A stretch of DNA of 7,420 bases from positions 1-7,420 of the forward strand of contig CAZUSO010000099.1 in NCBI GenBank assembly GCA_964622775.1, read 5' to 3'. The stretch's first letter is position 1. Every line of letters starts with the position of its first letter. The notes beneath the pieces were generated by a model. The model was not told the origin of the DNA, ran no database searches, and was given only the letters and a program-made list of their open reading frames with translations. The position numbers and the translations under genes were made by a program. Below are positions 1 through 6,808 of the stretch, in pieces. This DNA is from CAZUSO01 sp964622775. GTDB lineage: Bacteria; Bacteroidota; Bacteroidia; Chitinophagales; Chitinophagaceae.

Positions 1-862
1 TGCTGTTTTCCACCAGTCCGGCATCAACAAAAATTAAATTAGCTACATAAGCTCTGACTCCAAGATCAATGGCAAAAATGGAGGGAACAACAGCAATTAA
101 CCAAAACATTACACAGCTCAATAACCAGGCGGGACCCCAGCCAATCGGCACATCAAATACCTTTAAAAAAACGACAAACTGTATGGAATAGCTGCCAAAC
201 CGGATAAGCGAAAGCAGCAGCATAATGGCTAAATTTTTCTTGCTGTAGCGCTTTACCACCCGGATGGCTACACTTATTTTTTGCAACCACTTCCGGTTTT
301 CAGCCCAGTTGGCCAGCAAATCAATCCGGAAATAAAAATAGAGGAGCAATACAGCGCTGCAAATTGCCACCACTAATGCCACAAATTGCCATTGTCCCGG
401 ATATACGATATTTAAAAAAATTAATCCCACAATGCCGGCCAGATAAGTAATGACCGTTTGCGAAATATTGTCAATTAAGGTAGCGATGATGGCCCGTAAT
501 TTGTTTTCATCCTTCAGATACAAAATACGCCCGGCAAAATCACCAATCTTGTTTGGTGTAACTAATGCAAAAGCCATCCCTGTCATTGTAGATGACAAGG
601 CTAAACGAAAGGGTAGCGGCTCTATTTTTTTGAGCAGTAAATGCCATTTTTTCGCCTCCAGCATCCAGTTAACCGGGGTCAGGATAAGTGCAAAGGCAAT
701 CAGTAGCCATCCGCCTTCGTGCCAGCGCGATGCCAGCTCATGCCATTGCTCGTCGAAAGAGCCTTTTGATGCTATTTGACGATAGATCAGCCAAAGCAGC
801 AAAATTAATAATAGAGGCGCTATCACATAATTCAGAACGCTTTTTTTGGTAGCTTTGTTCAT
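1..862 (-). CDS. Flippase-like / LPG-synthase membrane-region family protein (partial, C-terminus off window)
   Basis: I translated this from the reverse complement; it stays open from ATG at 862 to the window edge (287 residues), so the C-terminus is missing. The N-terminus MNKATKKSVLNYV is followed by hydrophobic spans at about residues 12-28, 51-66, 88-103, 133-153, 158-178, 210-232 and 245-265, so this is an inner-membrane protein. The pattern TPNKIGDFAGR (residues 102-112) and the later PSIFAIDLGVR (260-270) resemble the conserved polar loops of the lysylphosphatidylglycerol-synthase membrane region (UPF0104/AglD-like) family. Nothing visible shows the soluble aminoacyl-transferase domain of true MprF, although the unseen end could differ. 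Bacteroidota members of about 320-340 residues are common and mostly uncharacterised; a lipid or lipid-linked substrate is a family-level guess. It is divergent from ruvC with 31 bp between starts. Family call fairly firm, substrate unknown. Confidence 0.75.
   Translation of the reverse strand, partial: MNKATKKSVLNYVIAPLLLILLLWLIYRQIASKGSFDEQWHELASRWHEGGWLLIAFALILTPVNWMLEAKKWHLLLKKIEPLPFRLALSSTMTGMAFALVTPNKIGDFAGRILYLKDENKLRAIIATLIDNISQTVITYLAGIVGLIFLNIVYPGQWQFVALVVAICSAVLLLYFYFRIDLLANWAENRKWLQKISVAIRVVKRYSKKNLAIMLLLSLIRFGSYSIQFVVFLKVFDVPIGWGPAWLLSCVMFWLIAVVPSIFAIDLGVRAYVANLIFVDAGLVENS
850..857 (+). promoter_or_regulatory. Candidate ruvC -7 element (TAGCTTTG)
   Basis: TAGCTTTG fits the Bacteroidota -7 consensus TAnnTTTG. 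It lies 36 bp before the ruvC start, inside the first codons of the divergent membrane-protein gene. With only 31 bp between the two starts, a ruvC promoter has to overlap that gene. I see no convincing -33 TTG at the preferred spacing, so this rests on the -7 match alone. Confidence 0.35.
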
Positions 863-893
863 CAATAGGCTTTAGTAAAATTTATACAGGATA

Positions 894-1448
894 TTGGCGC
901 TAATTTTAGGTATCGACCCCGGCACCCTTGTAATGGGTTATGGAATCATTTCAGCAGACAAAAGTAATCTTTCTCTCGTCGAAATGGGAGTTTTGCAATT
1001 ATCGAAGCATAAGGATCACGGGCAAAGGTTGCATTTCATTTTCGAAAAAGTAAGCGCACTGGTGCAAATATATCAACCGGACGCAGTTGCCCTTGAGGCG
1101 CCCTTCTTTGGAAAAAATGTGCAGAGTATGCTTAAGTTAGGTCGTGCACAGGGTGTGGCAATCGCTGCGGCTATGGCGCACGGAAGCCATACTGTGGAAT
1201 ATGCTCCGCGAAAAATCAAGCAATCGGTTACCGGTAATGGAAATGCTTCCAAAGAGCAGGTTTGGCGCATGTTACAGCAATTGCTCAAGTTTGAAGATAA
1301 TCCGCATTACTTAGATGCCACGGATGCTGTTGCCGTTGCGCTCTGCCATCATTATGCCATGAAATCACCGGTTATGGCTGCCGGTAATAAAAAGTCCAGT
1401 GCCTGGGATGATTTTCTTAAAGCCAATCCCGGCCGTATTGCCCGGTAA
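894..1448 (+). CDS. ruvC: Crossover junction endodeoxyribonuclease RuvC
   Basis: RuvC is the dimeric, Mg2+-dependent resolvase that makes paired nicks in Holliday junctions alongside the RuvAB branch-migration motor in recombinational repair; it is cytoplasmic. The 184-residue product is close to the usual 170-190. The four acidic catalytic residues of the RNase-H-like fold are visible: D8 in ILGIDPGT, E68 in ALEAPFFGKN, and D141 and D144 in YLDATDAVAVAL. The motif KLGRAQGVA (81-89) and the basic PRKIKQSVTGNG (105-116), which contacts DNA in family structures, are also present. The start is probably TTG at 894: an in-frame TAA lies at 876-878, the codons between contain no ATG or GTG, and the TTG puts the first Asp at position 8, where the family has it. 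AGG at 888-890 is too close to be a good ribosome site. No frameshift or missing residue. Confidence 0.96.
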   Translation: MALILGIDPGTLVMGYGIISADKSNLSLVEMGVLQLSKHKDHGQRLHFIFEKVSALVQIYQPDAVALEAPFFGKNVQSMLKLGRAQGVAIAAAMAHGSHTVEYAPRKIKQSVTGNGNASKEQVWRMLQQLLKFEDNPHYLDATDAVAVALCHHYAMKSPVMAAGNKKSSAWDDFLKANPGRIAR

Positions 1449-1744
1449 CTTCAAAACGTGTTTATCCCGAATTGCTGCACCTATAGTTGTTGGTGGGGGA
1501 AAAAATTGAGTCATTTCGACCGAAATAAAATCATGCAGCGCTTAATGAAGTGGAGCAATATCCCAGGCGCGAGGTGAAGTAAGTTGGCGCCATCGCAAAC
1601 GCAATTGGGGATATTGCTTGGCAGGAAGCAGTTCCTCCACGCGGAGATTTTGGGATAGGAATTTCCCTGGTCGGAATGAGGAAAGAAGTGATGTCATTGT
1701 AATACGACAATTTGGGATGCACCCCCTCAAAACTTTTCTCCTTT
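1449..1744. other. Gene-free gap between convergent ruvC and toxin gene
   Basis: About 296 bp separate the ruvC stop from the toxin stop. Short reading frames cross it on the minus strand, but none resembles a known protein and they run over the palindromic element described separately. I see no classic stem plus T-run terminator for ruvC. A weak hairpin, TTTGGG around 1711-1716 against the C-rich stretch and CAAA near 1722-1731, precedes a pyrimidine-rich run and might serve. Confidence 0.55.
1508..1682. repeat. Palindromic MITE-like element with nested inverted repeats
   Basis: Three nested inverted repeats share one centre. The outer arms TCATTTCGACC (1511-1521) and GGTCGGAATGA (1669-1679) pair at 10 of 11 positions. 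The middle arms AGCAATATCCC (1554-1564) and GGGATATTGCT (1608-1618) pair perfectly over 11 bp. Inner arms GGCGC (1566-1570) and GCGCC (1587-1591) close a small hairpin. The element is about 170 bp, has no credible coding content, and sits between convergent genes, as non-autonomous palindromic elements often do. The outer arm resembles dispersed repeats I associate with Bacteroidota genomes (TCATTTCGACCGAA followed by a TGGAG segment), but only one copy is here, so repetitiveness is inferred. I find no clear target-site duplication. Confidence 0.5.
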
Positions 1745-2200
1745 CTATTTGAGCCTGATGCGAATGTCATAAACACAATCGCTGATATCGGTCAGCCTGA
1801 CCAGACCGGCTGAAAATAATGCCGGGGAAAGGATAAAATTGTATTCCTGCGGAAGGATGCTGGATGGGATTTTTAGAATGATATCGGGCGCCGTAAGCAA
1901 TTGAGTTCCGAAATCTTTGGCTGATACCGGCGCCGGACTTTCCTGCCAGTCACCGGGAAAATTGTGTTGGTCTATGGTTTTAATGCAGAATTCATCAATC
2001 GTATAAGTCACTATGCTAAGTGCTCTGGGGATGAAATCAATATTGACATTTACCGAATATTCAAGAATGGCAAGCGCCCTGCTGTCTGATGTGTAAAGAC
2101 AGGGTGTTCCGGGATGATTCCATCGTCCCCCGAATAGCTTTGATCCAATCCCCTCAATATCTTTGGCGTATTTTGTTTTGGTAATTCTGAAAACCTGCAT
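1745..2200 (-). CDS. RES-domain toxin of a Res/Xre toxin-antitoxin pair
   Basis: This 151-residue protein fits the RES family, which has an ADP-ribosyltransferase-like fold and in characterised members (e.g. MbcT and the Pseudomonas putida Res toxin) depletes cellular NAD+. Family landmarks are visible: the N-terminal MQVFRITKTKYA, Arg26 in LFGGRWNHPGTP, Tyr36 in CLYTS, Glu47 in ALAILEYSVN, GDW at 83-85, and Ser113/114 in KIPSSILP followed by Asn121. Arg, Tyr, Glu and Ser match the R-E-S signature and predicted NAD-binding pocket. The usual NPxH motif near the end reads SPAL here (125-128), a departure that could reduce or alter activity. The ATG at 2200 lies 9 bp beyond the antitoxin stop, so the two genes are almost certainly one transcript. 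The length is near the usual 145-160 and the frame is intact, so it is not obviously broken. Confidence 0.9.
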   Translation of the reverse strand: MQVFRITKTKYAKDIEGIGSKLFGGRWNHPGTPCLYTSDSRALAILEYSVNVNIDFIPRALSIVTYTIDEFCIKTIDQHNFPGDWQESPAPVSAKDFGTQLLTAPDIILKIPSSILPQEYNFILSPALFSAGLVRLTDISDCVYDIRIRLK

Positions 2201-2209
2201 ATTCTTCTA

Positions 2210-2674
2210 TCAGGAGATCACACCGTATGCAATGCGGCCAATGAGATTACGAACTTCTTCCCGGCCGTATTGATTATCGACAAGGTCAAAGGGAGCATAT
2301 CCGCCAATAGCCTGATTGGAGGCAAACATCCATTTGTTGAACCTGTCTTTGTCTTCAAAAACCTCGTAGCCCAAGGCATAGAGATCGGCAAGGCTGAGGA
2401 TACGCTCGCTCAACGATTCGTTGAATTTTGCATTGCCTTTTTTGTTGATTAAAGTGGCTCGAGTAACGGAAAGCGCTTCGGCAAGAACATTATAATCTAA
2501 GGCTGCTTCTTTTTTTAACCCTTCAAGATATATCTTACTGATACCGTCTTTGATAATCTTCATCTTTTGAAGTGGTGTCAAATCACAAATGAGAAAACTC
2601 TTTTGTGGTGTGTAATATACTGTGGGTTCTTCAACAATCAGATAACTTGTTTCGGTTTTATAGGCTTTGCTCAT
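2210..2674 (-). CDS. Xre/MbcA/ParS-type antitoxin (DUF2384), first gene of the pair
   Basis: This 154-residue protein is the cognate antitoxin. The N-terminal 45 residues resemble the variable extension of Res-associated Xre antitoxins. Residues about 57-80 (EAALDYNVLAEALSVTRATL) look like an Xre-type helix-turn-helix. The C-terminal 45 residues carry the MbcA/ParS toxin-binding pattern: FNKWMFASNQAIGGYAPFDL (112-131) and then GREEVRNLIGRIAYGV (137-152). In characterised pairs the C-terminal region blocks the toxin's NAD pocket and the helix-turn-helix represses the operon. Antitoxin-first order and 9-bp spacing to the toxin are standard for this family. ATG at 2674 is chosen because it opens the frame, gives a family-like length, and sits 6 bp from a 19-bp palindrome that is probably its operator. 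Binding to that site is inferred. Confidence 0.9.
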   Translation of the reverse strand: MSKAYKTETSYLIVEEPTVYYTPQKSFLICDLTPLQKMKIIKDGISKIYLEGLKKEAALDYNVLAEALSVTRATLINKKGNAKFNESLSERILSLADLYALGYEVFEDKDRFNKWMFASNQAIGGYAPFDLVDNQYGREEVRNLIGRIAYGVIS

Positions 2675-2680
2675 AATTTC

Positions 2681-2699
2681 TACCTTTGCCCCAAAGGTA
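2681..2699 (-). promoter_or_regulatory. Palindromic operator overlapping the antitoxin -7 element
   Basis: TACCTTTG (2681-2688), a CCC spacer and CAAAGGTA (2692-2699) form a perfect 8-3-8 inverted repeat that ends 6 bp upstream of the antitoxin ATG. Read on the minus strand, the distal half is TACCTTTG, an exact match to the Bacteroidota -7 consensus TAnnTTTG; this would start transcription about 10 nt before the ATG. A dyad on top of the -7 element is what one expects for autorepression by an Xre-type antitoxin. The other half gives the same -7 sequence facing valS. The palindrome is seen directly; operator function is inferred. Confidence 0.6.
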
Positions 2700-2754
2700 C
2701 AATTTTTTACCTTAATTAATGCATATTTATACTTTTTTTTCTTCTTGCTTTGCT

Positions 2755-2762
2755 TACTTTTG
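2755..2762 (+). promoter_or_regulatory. Candidate valS -7 element (TACTTTTG)
   Basis: TACTTTTG fits TAnnTTTG and would start transcription near 2769, giving a leader of about 90 nt before the valS ATG. The -33 region is a T-run (2731-2740), not a clean TTG. The leader shows no T-box-like structure that I can recognise. A second possible plus-strand -7 lies in the antitoxin operator at 2681-2688. Confidence 0.4.
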
Positions 2763-2858
2763 CTTCCTGTTTTTTATAAAATGGCGGCGCTAAGGCTGGT
2801 TCGGGAGTGGATGTGCTTGTTTTTTATTTTTTTATCGATATAAATTAGTCTGGAATAA

Positions 2859-5480
2859 ATGTCATTGACAAAAAATTTTGAACCTCAGTCCGTAGAAGAA
2901 AAATGGTACGGGCACTGGCAACATAAAGGCTATTTTCATAGTGAGCCGGATGAAAGGCCGGCCTATACTATAGTAATGCCTCCTCCAAATGTTACAGGCA
3001 TCCTGCACATGGGTCATGCCTTGAATAATACAGTACAGGACATCTTACTCCGTCGCGCCAGAATGCAGGGCTTCAATACCTGTTGGGTGCCGGGTACCGA
3101 TCATGCCAGTATTGCCACGGAAGCCAGGGTGGTAGCGATGTTGCGCGACCAGGGTATTGATAAAAATAAATTGTCCCGTGAAGAGTTTTTAGAATATGCC
3201 TGGCAATGGAAGACAAAATATGGTGATATTATCCTGCAGCAACTCAAGAAATTGGGGTGTGCTCTTGATTGGGATCGGGTGAACTTTACCATGGATGACA
3301 ATTATTATAAGGCGGTCATCAGGGTGTTTGTTGAGCTGTATAACAAGGGAAATATCTATAGGGATGTAAAGATGATTAACTGGGATCCGAAAGCGCTGAC
3401 CTCATTGAGCGATGAGGAGGTCATTTATAAAGAATCGCAATCCCGCTTAACCTATATAAAGTATAAAATTGATGACGGTAGCGACGAGTATATTACCATT
3501 GCTACGGTTCGCCCGGAAACCATTTTGGGTGATACTGCCGTCTGTGTACACCCTGCCGATGAACGCTACAAGCACTTAAAGGGAAAATATTGCATCATTC
3601 CTCTGGTCAACCGCCGGGTTCCCATAATCTTTGATGATTATATTGATATGGAATTTGGGACTGGTGCGCTGAAAGTGACACCGGCACATGATATCAACGA
3701 TTATAATCTGGGATTGAAGCATGGCCTTCCGGTTATTGATACGCTCAATCCCGACGGAACAATAAGCGAGGCTGCTCAACATTATGTAGGAGAAGATCGT
3801 TTTGTCGTGCGCAGAAAAATCGTGGAGGATCTCAAAGAGTCGGGTAATTTTGTGAAGCAGGAAGATTATACGAATCAGGTAGGCCGTTCGGAACGGACTG
3901 ATGCCGTTATCGAACCGCGGCTGTCTATGCAATGGTGGTGCAGGATGTCTCCAATGGCGCAGCCGGCTCTGGAGGCTGTAATGAAAGAGGAAATTGCCTT
4001 TTATCCGGGAAAATTCAAAAACCTTTACCGGCACTGGATGGAAAATATTAAGGACTGGAACATCAGCCGTCAACTATGGTGGGGGCAGCGTATTCCCGCC
4101 TGGTACGATGCAGATGGCAATATTTATGTGGCTGAAACCGAAGCGAAAGCTTATGAGCAATTCCATGCCAAACGCCCGGACGCCACCGACAAAAAATTGC
4201 GCCAGGATGATGATGTATTAGATACCTGGTTCTCCAGCTGGCTTTGGCCGCTCCAGGTATTTGGCTGGAATGAAGATCCGGGAGACAAGGATTTGCAGTA
4301 TTATTTCCCGACCACTACATTGGTAACCGCACCGGAAATCATTTTCTTTTGGGTGGCAAGGATGATTATGGCGGGCTATGAATTTAAAAACCAAAAGCCC
4401 TTTCAGCAGGTATATTTTACGGGAATCGTGCGGGACAAACAAGGCCGCAAAATGAGTAAATCCTTGGGAAATTCTCCCGACCTGCTGAAGCTGATTGAGG
4501 ATTTTGGCTCGGATGCAGTGCGCTTTGGCGTTATGATTAGCTCACCGGCCGGTAATGATATTTTATTTGACGAAGCCTTCCTGGAACAAGGACGTAATTT
4601 TTGTAATAAAATATGGAATGCCCTGAAGCTGACTAAAATGTGGGAAACCCGAATTGGAAATGAAGAGCCGGATGCAAATGATACATTTGCCGTAAACTGG
4701 CTTCAGGAAAGAATTCACCAGAGCGCCCGGCATATCAATGCGCTGTTTCAGGATTTCAAGCTCAGCGAAGCATTGAAAACCGTTTATTCGCTTATCTGGG
4801 ACGATTTCTGCTCCTGGTACCTGGAATGGATAAAACCGGCTGCCGACCAGAACGTCAGCCGGGCTACTTACGAGCGCACCCTTGATTTGTTTGAAGATCT
4901 GTTGCAGTTATTGCATCCCTTCATGCCATTTTTGACGGAAGAAGTTTTTCATCAGTTGCGGGAAAGAACGGAAGATTTGATGAATCGCCAGTTGCCAGGT
5001 TTGCCTGCTGATATGGACGACATGATATTGGAGCATGGTGCGCTGTTGCAACAACTCATTTCGGGTATTCGCGATGCACGCAACAAGAACCAACTCAAAC
5101 CTAAAGATACCATAGAACTGTTTATTAACACAAAAAATACGATATTTTATGAAGCGTGTGGAGACATACTCCGGAAGCAGGTAAATGCCGTATCTTTAAC
5201 AATTACCGAGCCGACGAATGCAGGTAATATCGCCCTGGTAGTGGGTAATGAAAAGGTATATTTAAAGGCCAATGTTGCCGTGAATGTCGAATCGCAGAGG
5301 ATTACAATGTCGGAAGAATTGAAATATCTGAAAGGCTTTCTGATGAGTGTGGAAAAGAAATTGTCCAACGAACGTTTTGTGCAAAATGCCAGGCCGGAAG
5401 TTGTCGATTATGAACGGAAAAAGCAGCAGGATGCCTTAGCTAAGATAAAGACACTCGAAGAAAGCCTGAATAACTTGTAA
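2859..5480 (+). CDS. valS: Valine--tRNA ligase (valyl-tRNA synthetase)
   Basis: ValRS charges tRNA-Val with valine using ATP and hydrolyses mischarged Thr-tRNA. This is a complete class Ia synthetase of 873 residues, the usual size in Bacteroidota. Rossmann-fold catalytic motifs are intact: the HIGH variant HMGH at 50-53 in NVTGILHMGHALNNT, and KMSKS at 531-535. The CP1 editing domain (about 190-340) has TVRPETILGDTAV from 216 and the AHDINDYNLG motif with H277, D278 and D281, D281 being the expected editing aspartate. RQLWWGQRIPAW (404-415) and DVLDTWFSSWLWP are typical of ValRS and separate it from IleRS and LeuRS. The anticodon-binding domain covers about 620-770, and the last 60 residues form the charged coiled-coil arm that grips tRNA. 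ATG at 2859 gives MSLTKNFEPQSVEEKWY, the standard N-terminus. It is divergent from the toxin-antitoxin operon and followed by a strong terminator. Confidence 0.99.
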   Translation: MSLTKNFEPQSVEEKWYGHWQHKGYFHSEPDERPAYTIVMPPPNVTGILHMGHALNNTVQDILLRRARMQGFNTCWVPGTDHASIATEARVVAMLRDQGIDKNKLSREEFLEYAWQWKTKYGDIILQQLKKLGCALDWDRVNFTMDDNYYKAVIRVFVELYNKGNIYRDVKMINWDPKALTSLSDEEVIYKESQSRLTYIKYKIDDGSDEYITIATVRPETILGDTAVCVHPADERYKHLKGKYCIIPLVNRRVPIIFDDYIDMEFGTGALKVTPAHDINDYNLGLKHGLPVIDTLNPDGTISEAAQHYVGEDRFVVRRKIVEDLKESGNFVKQEDYTNQVGRSERTDAVIEPRLSMQWWCRMSPMAQPALEAVMKEEIAFYPGKFKNLYRHWMENIKDWNISRQLWWGQRIPAWYDADGNIYVAETEAKAYEQFHAKRPDATDKKLRQDDDVLDTWFSSWLWPLQVFGWNEDPGDKDLQYYFPTTTLVTAPEIIFFWVARMIMAGYEFKNQKPFQQVYFTGIVRDKQGRKMSKSLGNSPDLLKLIEDFGSDAVRFGVMISSPAGNDILFDEAFLEQGRNFCNKIWNALKLTKMWETRIGNEEPDANDTFAVNWLQERIHQSARHINALFQDFKLSEALKTVYSLIWDDFCSWYLEWIKPAADQNVSRATYERTLDLFEDLLQLLHPFMPFLTEEVFHQLRERTEDLMNRQLPGLPADMDDMILEHGALLQQLISGIRDARNKNQLKPKDTIELFINTKNTIFYEACGDILRKQVNAVSLTITEPTNAGNIALVVGNEKVYLKANVAVNVESQRITMSEELKYLKGFLMSVEKKLSNERFVQNARPEVVDYERKKQQDALAKIKTLEESLNNL

Positions 5481-5537
5481 TGAATTTACCCAATTCCTGC
5501 CAATGAGTCGAGGGTCAGGTAAATGGTGTAAAATGGA

Positions 5538-5581
5538 CTGCCTCCTGCGTTTGGTGATACAAACACAGGAGGCAGCTTTTT
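5538..5581 (+). terminator. Intrinsic terminator after valS, probably shared by the convergent gene
   Basis: The left arm (5538-5552, CTGCCTCCTGCGTTT) pairs with the right arm (5561-5575, AAACACAGGAGGCAG) at 14 of 15 positions around an 8-nt loop, followed by CTTTTTA. This is a strong stem with a T-run on the plus strand, 57 bp after the valS stop. Read from the minus strand, the stem is followed by TCCATTTTA, a weaker T-run, so it may also stop transcripts from the convergent T9SS-cargo gene. Confidence 0.88.
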
Positions 5582-5610
5582 AATATATTAGAAGGACAAA
5601 AACGGTGGGA

Positions 5611-6636
5611 TTAGTTCTTATTGAGAATAAACTTACCGCCTTCTTTTTGCTGGCTGGGGGTATGCACTAAAGTGTAAAAATACGTTCCGTTAGCGTAAGC
5701 GCTGCAATCGAGCTTATTGATATTATCGCTCAAAGTTTGGTGGTACATCGTTTTACCGGAAATATCCGTAATGATTAAGGAAAATTCTGCCGGCTTTAAT
5801 GAGGCGTTCAGGTTAAAATAAACATAACCCTGCGCGGAAGGATTCGGATATACATACATGGCTTTTTCGGAAAGCAGGGGCAACTCAATGCCGTTACTCT
5901 GGCCATCACTTACCACCATGGATACATCATCCACTAAAAGTGTATTGCCTACAGTTCCGTTTTGGGTAGCAGAGCTGGTGAAGGTAACCACCAGGGTGTC
6001 TGTAGCGGTCATATTTTCATCTTCATACTCCATAGGAACGGCCACGCGTACATAACCCTCATCGCTCGGAGCAATAATTATTCCACCTGATCCTATCATG
6101 GTATTGGTATCAGCACCCGGCATTTTGGTCAATGCGGATAGTGTGATTGATGCATTGTCGGTATTGCTGGTGTCTAACTTTACCCAGGCATATACGGTAT
6201 CTACTTTCTTGCCGTTTACCGGAGTTCCGCCGGTGATGGAAACATTGGATAACAAAGATGATGGATCAGTGATATTAGGATCGAGACTTAATGAATATTT
6301 TGCATTAGTCAGTATGCCCGGTATCACGCCGAAAGAGTCGCCTAAGTTTACAGAGGTAATGGCTGCTGCGGAATTGCCGGAATGTGCATCGTCAGATTGC
6401 GCAATCTGGGGGGAAGCCTCTGCTCCGATCACAAACATAATAGGAAGATTTTCACCCATAATACGATCGGAACCGAACCATCCTGTCGGGTTGGTTACGG
6501 TGAGGCTGGGAATACCAGGGTAAGTTTCGCTTTCCCAGGTTTCCATACCCGGGTTGTTGAATTCGGGTGTTTGAGCAAAGTTCATGCTGCATGTAAAAAT
6601 GCTTAATAATGAAGTAATCAGTAAATTCTTTTTCAT
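5611..6636 (-). CDS. Secreted protein with PCMD-like beta-sandwich and T9SS type A sorting domain
   Basis: The 341-residue product begins with a signal peptide (MKKNLLITSLLSIFTCSMNFAQ), probably cut after residue 22; Cys16 lacks a lipobox. The body opens with NNPGMETWES (27-36), has NPTGWFGSD (49-57) and DDAHSGNSAAAI (82-93), and closes with LLVDDVSMVV (233-242). That pattern resembles the beta-sandwich of PCMD and related carbohydrate-binding-like proteins of Bacteroidota; the match is from motif memory and no ligand can be read. The last 80-90 residues are a type A T9SS sorting domain: YVYPNPSAQGYVYF (261-274), SLIITDISGKTMY (286-298), YANGTYFYTL (314-323) and the terminal GGKFILNKN. Family knowledge says such proteins cross the outer membrane by T9SS and are released or anchored on the surface. 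The gene stands alone, convergent with valS; nothing nearby suggests a polysaccharide-utilisation locus. Confidence 0.88.
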   Translation of the reverse strand: MKKNLLITSLLSIFTCSMNFAQTPEFNNPGMETWESETYPGIPSLTVTNPTGWFGSDRIMGENLPIMFVIGAEASPQIAQSDDAHSGNSAAAITSVNLGDSFGVIPGILTNAKYSLSLDPNITDPSSLLSNVSITGGTPVNGKKVDTVYAWVKLDTSNTDNASITLSALTKMPGADTNTMIGSGGIIIAPSDEGYVRVAVPMEYEDENMTATDTLVVTFTSSATQNGTVGNTLLVDDVSMVVSDGQSNGIELPLLSEKAMYVYPNPSAQGYVYFNLNASLKPAEFSLIITDISGKTMYHQTLSDNINKLDCSAYANGTYFYTLVHTPSQQKEGGKFILNKN

Positions 6637-6660
6637 TCTGATGTGTATTTTTTATCGTGT

Positions 6661-6668
6661 CAAAAGTA
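6661..6668 (-). promoter_or_regulatory. Candidate -7 element of the T9SS-cargo gene (TACTTTTG)
   Basis: On the minus strand this reads TACTTTTG, fitting TAnnTTTG, and ends 24 bp before the ATG at 6636. The predicted transcription start near 6654 would leave a leader of about 18 nt. No TTG at the preferred distance upstream is obvious; the region is AT-rich. Confidence 0.45.
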
Positions 6669-6769
6669 CAATATTTACTATTATATGCGTCCGGCTTCTC
6701 AAAATATTTCAATAATAGCGTGTTATTGTATTGAGGAGTCAATAAATTTTTGGCCCGGAAAAAATGCTG

Positions 6770-6798
6770 TTGTCATTTTCTAAAATTTATTACCTTTG
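6770..6798 (+). promoter_or_regulatory. tRNA-Met promoter, -33 TTG and -7 TACCTTTG
   Basis: TTG at 6770-6772 and TACCTTTG at 6791-6798 are separated by 18 bp, close to the Bacteroidota two-part promoter arrangement (TTG, about 19 bp, TAnnTTTG). The -7 box ends 10 bp before the first base of the tRNA, so transcription would begin within a few bases of the mature 5' end. It is the best-formed promoter in the window. Confidence 0.65.
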
Positions 6799-6808
6799 CC
6801 GTCCTTTT

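Noticed and set aside
450..779. 109-codon plus-strand frame
   Set aside because: It is antisense to the partial membrane-protein gene, which has a continuous 287-codon frame with transmembrane spans and family motifs.
1531..1776. 81-codon minus-strand frame overlapping the toxin 3' end
   Set aside because: It runs through the palindromic element and the toxin stop in another frame, and its composition is not protein-like.
2700..2858. T-box or other riboswitch upstream of valS
   Set aside because: No T-box sequence, specifier-loop structure or terminator/antiterminator pair is visible, and Bacteroidota are not known for T-box control of synthetases.
3576..4073. 165-codon minus-strand frame
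   Set aside because: It lies wholly inside valS, whose plus-strand frame carries intact family motifs; the antisense product resembles nothing I recognise.
5484..5524. Inverted repeat ATTTACC / GGTAAAT after valS
   Set aside because: Only 7 bp with a 27-bp loop and no T-run; the much stronger stem at 5538-5575 explains termination.
6098..6523. 141-codon plus-strand frame
   Set aside because: It is antisense to the T9SS-cargo gene, whose signal peptide and sorting domain make the minus-strand reading certain.
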